DNA of 14,026 bases, taken from positions 1-14,026 of the forward strand of contig PMBV01000268.1 of NCBI GenBank assembly GCA_003153055.1. Reading direction: 5' to 3'. The position numbers and the translations under genes were made by a program. Below are positions 7,164-14,026 of the stretch, in pieces (position 1 is the stretch's first letter; every line of letters begins with the position of its first letter). Below the pieces are notes generated by a model, which did no database searches, was not told the DNA's origin, and saw only the letters and a list, made by a program, of their open reading frames with translations. The stretch is from Myxococcales bacterium. Lineage in GTDB: Bacteria > Myxococcota > Myxococcia > Myxococcales > Myxococcaceae.

Positions 7164-8737
7164 GCGAGCTGATGACGACCGAGCCGGCCAATCGACTGCC
7201 ACCATCGCGACGGAGCTTCGGGGTGGGCGCCCTGGTGCTGGTGGCGCTCTCGAGCGCGGCGCTGGCGACCGCGGGGGTGTTCGTCCTGGTGCGAAGCGGG
7301 GGCTCCGCGCCGACGAGCCCCGCTCACCCGAGCACGGCGATCCTCTACCAGTGCCCCATGCACCCCACCATCGTGCAGGATCACCCTGGCGACTGCCCCA
7401 TCTGCGGCATGAAGCTCATCAAGGTCGAGGCCGCTCAGGTGAAGGCCGCCCCCATGGACGCCGTGGCTCGGCGGGTGCGCTTCTACCGCTCTCCGATGGA
7501 CGCCACGCTGACGTCGGCCACTCCGAGGAAGGACGAGATGGGCATGGACTACGTGCCGGTCTACGAGGAGGACCCCGCGCCTCCGGTGAGCGGGCTCGTC
7601 GCGGTGGAAATCGAGCCGGCCAGGCAGCAGCTCATCGGGCTCAAGACCATCGAGGTGACCCAAGGCGCCGTCGGGGGGGCGTGGCGCACGGTGGGGCGGG
7701 TGGCGATCGACGAGACCCGCGTCCGCCACATCAACCTGAAGGTCCCCGGGTTCGTCGAGCGCATCTACGTCGACTTCGTCGGCAAGCAGGTTCGGCGCGG
7801 TGACCCCCTGTTCTCTCTGTACAGCCCCGAGCTGCTCTCGGCCCAGGAAGAGTTCCTCCTCGCGCTGAGGACGCAGGCCGCGCTGGCCCGTGCTGGGGCG
7901 GCGGTGGGGAACGACGGCGCCGCGCTGGTGGCCGCCTCCCGCCGCAAGCTGGCCCTGTGGGACGTGCCCGAGTCGGAGATCGACCGGGTCGCCAGCACCG
8001 GTCAGCCCACCAAGACGTTGACCTTCTATTCTCCGGTGGCTGGGGTGGTGACCAAGAAGGACGTCGTCGAAGGCATGAAGCTCGACGCCGGCGCCATGCC
8101 CTACGAAATCGTCGATCTGACCTCGCTGTGGGTCCTGGCCGACGTGTACGAGAGCGAGCTGCGCTTCGTGCGAGAGAACATGGCCGCCACGCTGCGGCTC
8201 AACGCCTTCCCCAACCGGGAGTTCAAGGGGAAGGTGGTCTTCATCGACCCGCTGCTCGACCCCACCACGCGCACGGTGAAGGTGCGGCTCACCTTCCCCA
8301 ACCCAACGGGAGAGCTCAGACCCGAGATGTTCGGTGAGGTGGTGCTCCATGGCACGCCCCACGATGGGCTGCGCATTCCACCCGACGCGATCATCGACTC
8401 GGGCACCGACAAGGTGGTCTTCGTGGCGGTCGGCGAGGGCAAGTTCGAGCCCCGCAAGGTCAGGGTGGGCGACAGCGACAGCTCATACACCGAGGTGGTG
8501 CAGGGCCTGGCCCTCGGCGAGCGGGTCGTCATTCGAGCCAACTTCCTCATCGACTCCGAGTCGCGGCTCCGTGCTTCGCTGGCCGAGCTGTCGACCGAGG
8601 CCCCGGGGCCCGAGTTGCCCGAACGGGCTCGGGTGCTGCCTGGCGCCGCGGAGCCCGGCCCGACGACGCCGGGAGACCCTCCGCTCCCCGCGCCGGTTGC
8701 TCCCAGCCCAGCCGGGCATCACGGGCACCAGCCATGA
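7160..8737 (+). CDS. cusB: CusB-type RND efflux periplasmic adaptor with two heavy-metal-binding domains
   Basis: The 525-residue membrane-fusion protein links pump and outer channel and probably binds metal itself. Residues about 21-45 are an N-terminal membrane anchor. Residues 63-90 form a heavy-metal-binding domain, YQCPMHPTIVQDHPGDCPICG followed by MKL, with ligand candidates Cys65, Met67, His68, Cys79 and Cys82. Residues about 106-136 are a second, cysteine-free copy, FYRSPMDATLT then DEMGMDYVPVYEED. Next come the adaptor domains: lipoyl half-motifs around KVPGFVERIYVDFVGKQV (194-211) and FYSPVAGVVTKKDVVEGMKL (289-308) flanking a helical hairpin, then the beta-barrel with LWVLADVYESEL (323-334). 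The tail is Pro-rich and ends GHHGHQP. The start is GTG at 7160 in a GTGA overlap with the upstream stop; an ATG at 7172 is the alternative. Its stop overlaps the pump start (ATGA). Translational coupling of all three genes is likely. Confidence 0.92.
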   Translation: MSELMTTEPANRLPPSRRSFGVGALVLVALSSAALATAGVFVLVRSGGSAPTSPAHPSTAILYQCPMHPTIVQDHPGDCPICGMKLIKVEAAQVKAAPMDAVARRVRFYRSPMDATLTSATPRKDEMGMDYVPVYEEDPAPPVSGLVAVEIEPARQQLIGLKTIEVTQGAVGGAWRTVGRVAIDETRVRHINLKVPGFVERIYVDFVGKQVRRGDPLFSLYSPELLSAQEEFLLALRTQAALARAGAAVGNDGAALVAASRRKLALWDVPESEIDRVASTGQPTKTLTFYSPVAGVVTKKDVVEGMKLDAGAMPYEIVDLTSLWVLADVYESELRFVRENMAATLRLNAFPNREFKGKVVFIDPLLDPTTRTVKVRLTFPNPTGELRPEMFGEVVLHGTPHDGLRIPPDAIIDSGTDKVVFVAVGEGKFEPRKVRVGDSDSSYTEVVQGLALGERVVIRANFLIDSESRLRASLAELSTEAPGPELPERARVLPGAAEPGPTTPGDPPLPAPVAPSPAGHHGHQP

Positions 8738-11700
8738 TCAAGCGAGTGATTCGGTTCTCGGCCGAGAATCGCGCCCTCGTCATCGCGGCGACCATCGTGG
8801 CGCTCGGCTTCTCGTGGTGGGCCGTGCGCACCATTCCCCTCGATGCGCTGCCCGACCTGTCGGACACCCAGGTCATCATCTACGCGCGGTGGGATCGCAG
8901 CCCCGACATCATCGAGGATCAAGTCACCTACCCCATCACCACGGCGCTGTTGGGGGCGCCGAAGGTGAAGGCCATTCGGGGCTTCTCCGACTTCGGCTTC
9001 AGCTACGTGTACGTCATCTTCGAGGATGGCACGGACATGTACTGGGCCCGCTCGAGGGTGCTGGAGTACCTCTCGAAGATCAGCTCGCAACTGCCGGGGG
9101 GGGTGAAGGTCGAGCTCGGCCCCGACGCCTCGGCGGTCGGCTGGGTCTTCCAGTACGCGCTGGTCGACACCAGCGGCAAGCACTCCTCCGATGAGCTGCG
9201 CTCGTACCAAGACTGGTTTCTCCGGTACGCGGTGCAGAGCGTCTCCGGAGTGTCTGAGGTGGCCACCGTGGGGGGGCAGGTGCGTCAGTACCAGGTCACC
9301 GTGAACCCGAACCTGCTGGTGGCGTACAAGCTCCCGCTCGATGCGGTGATCGAGGCGGTGCGGCACGGCAACAACGACGTGGGGGGGCGGCTCGTCGAGC
9401 TGTCGGGGCGGGAGTACATGGTGCGGGGGCGGGGCTACGTCCGCAGCATTCACGACATCGAGAACATCGTGCTCCGCTCCGACGGGGGCACGCCGGTGTT
9501 GATTAAGGACGTCGCCAAGGTGGCCCTGGGCCCGGAGATGCGGCGGGGCATCGCGGACTACGACGGGAAGGGCGACGTGGTGGGCGGCATCGTCGTCATG
9601 CGAGAAGGTGAGAACGCCCTCAACGTCATTCGCCGCGTCAAGGCCAAGCTCAAGGAGCTCGAGCCGAGCCTGCCGAGCGGCGTCGAGGTCGTCACCACGT
9701 ACGATCGATCGGAGCTCATCGAGCGGGCCATCGGCACGGTCACCGACAAGCTGATCGAAGAGATCCTCGTGGTGTCGATCATCATCCTCCTCTTCCTGTG
9801 GCACTTCCCCTCGTCGTTCGTCCCCATCGTGACGATTCCCGTGTCGGTGGCCCTGGCGTTCATTCCCATGAAGCTGATGGGCCTCAATGCCAACCTCATG
9901 TCGTTGGCGGGCATCGCCATCTCCATCGGAGTGCTGGTCGACGGGGCCATCGTCGAGGTCGAGAACGCGTACAACAAGATCTACCTCTGGCAGAAGGCAG
10001 GAAAGAAGGGTGACTTCCACCAGGTTCGCCTGGAGGCACTGCTCGAGGTGGGGCCGGGGGTCTTCTTCTCGCTCCTGGTCATCGCGGTCGCGTTCATGCC
10101 GATCTTCACCCTGGTCGATCAAGAGGGCCGGCTGTTTCGCCCGCTGGCCTTCTCGAAGAACCTGGCCATGGCCATCGCCGCGCTGTTGGCCATCACCCTC
10201 GACCCGGCGATGCGCATGCTCTTCGCGCGCATCGAGCCCTTCCGGTTTCGGCCGCGGGCCTTGTCGTGGCTCCTCACCCGGCTCCTGGTCGGCACCTACC
10301 AGTCGGAGGAGCGGCACCCCATCAGCGCCCTGCTGCACCGGCTCTACGAGGGCCCTTGCCGTTTCGTGGTGCGCCACGCCAAGGCCACGGTGGCGGTGGC
10401 CGCGCTCCTGGTGCTCAGCGCCATTCCCATGTACCTCCGGCTGGGGTCGGAGTTCATGCCGCCGCTGCGTGAGGGGACCATCCTCTACATGCCTTCGGCC
10501 GTCGAGCCGGGCATGTCCGTGGCGGAGGCCCAGAAGGCGCTCCAGTTGCAGGACAAGATTCTCATCACCTTCCCTGAGGTCGAGCGCGTCTTCGGGAAGG
10601 CCGGGCGCGCCAACACCTCCACCGATCCAGCGCCCTTCACGATGATGGAGACCACTATCCAGCTCAAGCCCGAGAGCGAGTGGCGAGAGAAGGAGCGCTG
10701 GTATTCATCGTGGGCGCCCGGGTGGCTCAAGGCTGGCCTACGGCCCTTCTGGCGTGATCGCCTCAGCTACGACGAGCTGGAAGACGAGCTCAACCGGGCG
10801 GTGCAGCTCCCGGGCATCTCGAACGCCTGGACCATGCCGATCAAAGGCAGGCTCGACATGCTCTCGACGGGCATCCGAACTCCGGTGGGCATCAAGATCC
10901 TCGGCTCCGAGCTGGCCACCATCGAACGCCTCGCCCGCGAGACGGAGGCCGCGGTGTCGACCGTGCCGGGGACGCGCAGCGCCTATGCCGAGCGCGTGGC
11001 GGGGGGCTACTTTCTCGATTTCGTGCTCAAGCGCGATCGACTCGCGCGGTACGGCCTGTCCATCGACGACGCCAACACCATGGTGATGACGGCCGTGGGT
11101 GGCGACAACCAGAGCGTGACCGTCGAGGGGCGAGAGCGCTACGGCATCAACGTCCGCTACGCCAGGGACTACCGGGAGGACTTACCGGCCCTGCGCCGGG
11201 TGCTCCTGCCCTTGCCCGGCGGCCGCGGCCAGATTCCCATGGAGGAGATCGCCGACGTGGTGCTCGCTCACGGACCCTCGATGATTCGAGACGAGAACGG
11301 TCTCTTGGCGGCCTACGTCTACGTCGACTTCGATACCTCGACGTACGACGTGGGCCACTACGTGGAGGAGGCCAAGCGCGCGGTTGCTCAGCGGGTGACC
11401 ATGCCGACCGGGTTCTCGATGGTCTGGAGCGGACAGTTCGAGAACATGCTGCGCGTGAAGGAGCGCCTGAAGCTCATTCTCCCGCTGACGCTGGTGCTCA
11501 TCTTCGCGCTCCTCTACATGAACACCCGGTCGGCGTTCAAAGCGAGCGTGGTGATGTTGGCGGTGCCCTTCTCGGCGGTGGGGGCGGTGTGGCTGTTGAC
11601 GGTGCTGGGGTACAACGTGTCGATCGCCGTATGGGTGGGGCTCATCGCGCTCATGGGCCTCGACGCCGAGACGGGCGTGTTCATGTTGTTGTTCCTCGAC

Positions 11701-12033
11701 CTCTCGTATGACGAGTTTCGGCGGAGCGGCCGCCTCGGCTCCGAGGCCGAGCTGGTCGAGGCGATCATCCACGGCGCCGTCAAGCGGGTTCGCCCCAAGG
11801 CGATGACGGTGTGTGCCGCGATGCTCGGGCTGTTGCCCATCATGTGGTCCATGGGCACCGGGGCCGATGTGATGAAGCGCATCGCCGCGCCGATGGTGGG
11901 GGGGCTGTCGACGAGCTTCGTGATGGAGTTGCTGGTGTACCCGCCCATCTACTTCCTGTGGCGACGGCGGCAGCTCGCTGGTGTCCTGGGAGCGTCCGCG
12001 CCCAAGTCAACGCCAGGAGTCGCGATTTCCTGA
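8734..12033 (+). CDS. cusA: CusA-type heavy-metal RND efflux pump, predicted Cu(I)/Ag(I)
   Basis: The 1099-residue inner-membrane pump of the HME-RND family uses the proton gradient to drive metal out through the adaptor and outer channel. It has the usual duplicated layout: one membrane helix near the N-terminus, a large periplasmic domain, six helices (about 340-567), a second periplasmic domain, and five helices (about 912-1076). The three methionines that bind Cu(I)/Ag(I) in E. coli CusA (Met573, Met623, Met672) are matched by Met586 (ILYMPS), Met637 (PFTMMETT) and Met709 (RLDMLSTGI). Proton-relay candidates are Asp403 (GVLVDGAIVEVENAY), Glu979 (LDAETGV) and Lys1022 (RPKAMTV). Residues about 651-674 are extra relative to E. 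coli CusA, as in a common CusA subtype with an FYS...FWP-like insert. The ATG at 8734 overlaps the cusB stop by 4 bp. Substrate is inferred from the Met triad; no assay-level certainty. Confidence 0.95.
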   Translation: MIKRVIRFSAENRALVIAATIVALGFSWWAVRTIPLDALPDLSDTQVIIYARWDRSPDIIEDQVTYPITTALLGAPKVKAIRGFSDFGFSYVYVIFEDGTDMYWARSRVLEYLSKISSQLPGGVKVELGPDASAVGWVFQYALVDTSGKHSSDELRSYQDWFLRYAVQSVSGVSEVATVGGQVRQYQVTVNPNLLVAYKLPLDAVIEAVRHGNNDVGGRLVELSGREYMVRGRGYVRSIHDIENIVLRSDGGTPVLIKDVAKVALGPEMRRGIADYDGKGDVVGGIVVMREGENALNVIRRVKAKLKELEPSLPSGVEVVTTYDRSELIERAIGTVTDKLIEEILVVSIIILLFLWHFPSSFVPIVTIPVSVALAFIPMKLMGLNANLMSLAGIAISIGVLVDGAIVEVENAYNKIYLWQKAGKKGDFHQVRLEALLEVGPGVFFSLLVIAVAFMPIFTLVDQEGRLFRPLAFSKNLAMAIAALLAITLDPAMRMLFARIEPFRFRPRALSWLLTRLLVGTYQSEERHPISALLHRLYEGPCRFVVRHAKATVAVAALLVLSAIPMYLRLGSEFMPPLREGTILYMPSAVEPGMSVAEAQKALQLQDKILITFPEVERVFGKAGRANTSTDPAPFTMMETTIQLKPESEWREKERWYSSWAPGWLKAGLRPFWRDRLSYDELEDELNRAVQLPGISNAWTMPIKGRLDMLSTGIRTPVGIKILGSELATIERLARETEAAVSTVPGTRSAYAERVAGGYFLDFVLKRDRLARYGLSIDDANTMVMTAVGGDNQSVTVEGRERYGINVRYARDYREDLPALRRVLLPLPGGRGQIPMEEIADVVLAHGPSMIRDENGLLAAYVYVDFDTSTYDVGHYVEEAKRAVAQRVTMPTGFSMVWSGQFENMLRVKERLKLILPLTLVLIFALLYMNTRSAFKASVVMLAVPFSAVGAVWLLTVLGYNVSIAVWVGLIALMGLDAETGVFMLLFLDLSYDEFRRSGRLGSEAELVEAIIHGAVKRVRPKAMTVCAAMLGLLPIMWSMGTGADVMKRIAAPMVGGLSTSFVMELLVYPPIYFLWRRRQLAGVLGASAPKSTPGVAIS

Positions 12034-12154
12034 GCACAACCCTCGAGGCTCGCTGCCGCGCCGAGCGTGACGCACTTGTTGCGCACCCCGCGCCCGGGTC
12101 ACTCGAGAATCGGAGCGCATCAGGAGGCAACCCACACGCTCTGGAGACCGACAC

Positions 12155-13936
12155 ATGGCCGAGATTCGCGAGAACCCAAGCTCCGTCGTCGTCGCACAGC
12201 AGCAGATTGTCACACAGCCGCCGATTGTCACACAGCCGCCCACCAAACCAGCCAACGCCAAGATCGACCCTTCGGCCGATGCTCGAGCGCTGCAGAACAA
12301 GCGAATGGAAGACGCCGTCGAGATGGTTCCGGCGATCTCGTGCGCCGCGCAGTACACGGGAGCGATGCCGAAGATCGACGCGCAGTGGATACCTCCGCCG
12401 AGTCGGCTCCGTGAGCCCTATCAGGCGGCCCCGCCCGCATCGAAGACATCGGCTGATCCGAAGGACGTCAACGACATCCAGACTCAATTCAAGAAGCTCT
12501 TTACGCCCAAAGAATCTGCCACCTGCGCTCCGGGTCTGTGCTTCACGCCGGCCGATCGGCGAGCGATCAGCTCCACCGAGGCGAACAAGGTGCTTCAGAA
12601 TACCGCCGATCTCTTCTCGAAGGCACAGAAGAACGGCTCTCTGGACGACCTCGTTCAGAATATGAAAGCGAATGGCAGCCTCGGGCAGCTCGCCGATGCG
12701 ACCAACGTGGATTCGGGGCTCAATCAGCAGCTCTCGGAGACTCTGGCCAAGGGTCTCAGCGGCTCGAACCTGCGTCAGGCCTTTTCGGAGCTCGAGAAGC
12801 GGGGGTCGCCGATGGTGACGCTCGACGGGCAGGGGAAGTCGCCACTTTCCGCGGCGATCGGCCAGCATGCGAGCGACAAGGTTAAGAGCGACTTCGTCGG
12901 AGAAATGGCCTACAATTACAAGTCAGCCAATGGCCAGGCTCTCGCTGGAGCGGACTCCAAAGCGGCTCGAGTGGCAACGGCGAACGCCTTGGCCGGTCTG
13001 CCGGCAGCCGACGGCAAGAAGGCCTGGGGATACTTGAATTCGCAACAGCTGAATACCATCGGTGACGTGGCCGCCCAACAGGCGTCGAGTCTCGGTGCAA
13101 GGGTCTATGGACACCTCCCGCTCACCACGCCGTACGGCGACCCGTCGCTCGCGACCGGCCTCGTCAAGTCGGCGATGAGCGCGGATCCACAGGCCAAGGC
13201 AGTCGCGTTCGAGTCAGCCTCCGACGTTCTTTCTTCGCTTTCGGATGTCGACAAAGAGCAAGTGCTACACGGAATGACGGACTTGCTGAAAACCGACGTC
13301 AAGGGCATCACTCGAGAGCTCCGCGGCCGGCCCGACAGCGGGAGAGCGGCCACCCAGTACACCAAGGCCATGATCGAGCCCGCACTCGGGGGCCTCAGCC
13401 GCAAAGGGAAGGACCTGGTTCAAGACGAAAACATCCAGACACTCGGCAACATCGTCGAACAGCTCGCCGATGATCCGAAGAACCCAGGCTCGATGGAAGA
13501 CTATCTCAACGCGCGGACCTGTGTCGTCAAAGGCGATAAGCAGAAGACCGCCGATGTTGAGTTTGGCAACGCGAAGGACCTCTTCCATTGGCTCGGCGCG
13601 ACGAAGCGATCGGCCAATGAGCTTGCCACTCAGTGGAAGATGACGTCCACTGGGCACGCGATTCAGGGCGCCGGATTCACGTCGTTCGTGAAGGACGTTG
13701 CATCGAACCTGGTCTCAGGCGCGGGGAAAAAGATCGCCATCGGCGGGGGGGCGGCTGGAGTCGCGGTCACCATCGGCTTCGAAGCCCGGAGTTACTATCA
13801 GAACATCTCGGCCGACACGAAGACCGCCGCGTCTTGGCTGAGGAATGTCACCGACCCCGATAGCGCGATGTCGCCGTATGCCCAACTCCAGGCGCGCCAG
13901 TCGTTCAACGACGTTCTCAACAACCACTGGGACTGA
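12155..13936 (+). CDS. Protein of unrecognised family, alpha-helical, with Pro/Gln-rich N-terminus and Gly/Ala hydrophobic segment
   Basis: This 593-residue protein matches no family I recognise. The ATG at 12155 has GGAGA seven bases upstream; a better AGGAGG lies farther up (12122-12127) but has no in-frame start near it. There is no signal peptide. Residues 11-35 are Gln/Pro/Val-rich with IVTQPP twice. Residues about 105-215 are helical and hydrophilic, with a CAPGLC pair (Cys124, Cys129). Residues 266-300 and 343-378 form a weak internal repeat sharing AD..A..VA...A...L..L and a following D-rich helix pair. Residues 525-542 (KKIAIGGGAAGVAVTIGF) are a short Gly/Ala hydrophobic stretch that could be a membrane-inserting helix; a hydrophilic tail ends in HWD. 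Separated from cusA by 121 bp with its own ribosome binding site and less G/C-biased codons, it is probably not part of the efflux system. A secreted effector, toxin or structural role would each be guesses. Confidence 0.8.
   Translation: MAEIRENPSSVVVAQQQIVTQPPIVTQPPTKPANAKIDPSADARALQNKRMEDAVEMVPAISCAAQYTGAMPKIDAQWIPPPSRLREPYQAAPPASKTSADPKDVNDIQTQFKKLFTPKESATCAPGLCFTPADRRAISSTEANKVLQNTADLFSKAQKNGSLDDLVQNMKANGSLGQLADATNVDSGLNQQLSETLAKGLSGSNLRQAFSELEKRGSPMVTLDGQGKSPLSAAIGQHASDKVKSDFVGEMAYNYKSANGQALAGADSKAARVATANALAGLPAADGKKAWGYLNSQQLNTIGDVAAQQASSLGARVYGHLPLTTPYGDPSLATGLVKSAMSADPQAKAVAFESASDVLSSLSDVDKEQVLHGMTDLLKTDVKGITRELRGRPDSGRAATQYTKAMIEPALGGLSRKGKDLVQDENIQTLGNIVEQLADDPKNPGSMEDYLNARTCVVKGDKQKTADVEFGNAKDLFHWLGATKRSANELATQWKMTSTGHAIQGAGFTSFVKDVASNLVSGAGKKIAIGGGAAGVAVTIGFEARSYYQNISADTKTAASWLRNVTDPDSAMSPYAQLQARQSFNDVLNNHWD
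12206..12241 (+). repeat. 18-bp tandem repeat, two copies
   Basis: ATTGTCACACAGCCGCC followed by G or C occurs twice head to tail (12206-12223 and 12224-12241), encoding IVTQPP IVTQPP. The partial match CAGCAGCAGATTGTC just before suggests growth from a Gln/Pro-coding seed. The copies differ only in the last base, implying a recent duplication. The unit keeps the frame, so copy number may vary among strains without breaking the protein. Confidence 0.8.
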
Positions 13937-14026
13937 CCGGGCCGAGCGCGATTCCGACCTCACGAAACCGGGAACTCACGCGAGGCGGGCATCGGGCAGA
14001 AGCCCCACCCTCGACCTTCAATGCGT
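13937..14026. other. Right window edge, no gene seen
   Basis: The last 90 bp after the stop of the unrecognised protein carry no open frame with coding character, no strong hairpin and no repeat. Any downstream gene begins outside the window. Confidence 0.4.

Noticed and set aside
7028..8362. 444-codon minus-strand open frame opposite the adaptor gene
   Set aside because: Same composition artefact; the plus strand carries a full CusB with clear motifs.
8719..10377. 552-codon minus-strand open frame opposite the efflux pump gene
   Set aside because: The translation is His/Asp/Arg/Gly-rich with no family resemblance; it is the mirror of strong G/C third-position bias in cusA.
12047..12068. 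Possible terminator hairpin (GCTCG/CGAGC) after cusA
   Set aside because: Five-base stem with mismatches on both sides and no T run.

Overview
This window is high-GC bacterial DNA in which most genes favour G/C-ending codons. The mix of features suggests a member of the Myxococcota (myxobacteria and relatives): a large secreted lipoprotein with a Gly-rich linker and Ig-like domains, a lipoprotein-type sedolisin protease, generous intergenic spaces and a proton-driven metal efflux operon. The taxonomic call is inference from gene style; there is no rRNA or marker gene to confirm it.

Left part (1-3780). The window opens inside a minus-strand gene for an S53 (sedolisin/kumamolisin) peptidase, of which only the signal segment and activation prodomain are visible. 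About 720 bp with no convincing gene follow; this gap holds a 15-bp perfect palindrome 57 bp upstream of the peptidase start. Next is a 564-residue plus-strand lipoprotein: lipobox, Gly-rich linker, Ig-like domain, carboxypeptidase-regulatory-like domain and an FN3-like C-terminus. Downstream lies a damaged gene for a CPBP-family membrane protease. It lacks its N-terminus and is frameshifted by what looks like a clean 4-bp tandem duplication (GATT GATT).

Middle part (3891-5616). A complete family-1 uracil-DNA glycosylase (ung, plus strand) meets, tail to tail with only 4 bp between them, a zinc-free MDR-family oxidoreductase on the minus strand.

Right part (5617-12033). A 179-bp divergent intergenic region precedes a tightly coupled three-gene operon for a tripartite RND efflux pump: outer-membrane channel (CusC/TolC type), periplasmic adaptor (CusB type with two heavy-metal-binding domains) and inner-membrane pump (CusA type). 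The second and third genes overlap their predecessors by 4 bp (GTGA and ATGA). The pump keeps the three methionines that bind Cu(I)/Ag(I) in E. coli CusA, so copper/silver export is the best prediction. No CusF-like chaperone, sensor kinase, response regulator or MerR-type regulator lies in the window.

End (12155-13936). A 593-residue protein of unrecognised family follows. It has a Pro/Gln-rich N-terminus encoded by an 18-bp tandem repeat, an alpha-helical middle with a divergent internal repeat, and a Gly/Ala-rich hydrophobic stretch near the C-terminus. It is the most novel-looking gene here. Nothing else in the window forms a recognisable undescribed multi-gene system.
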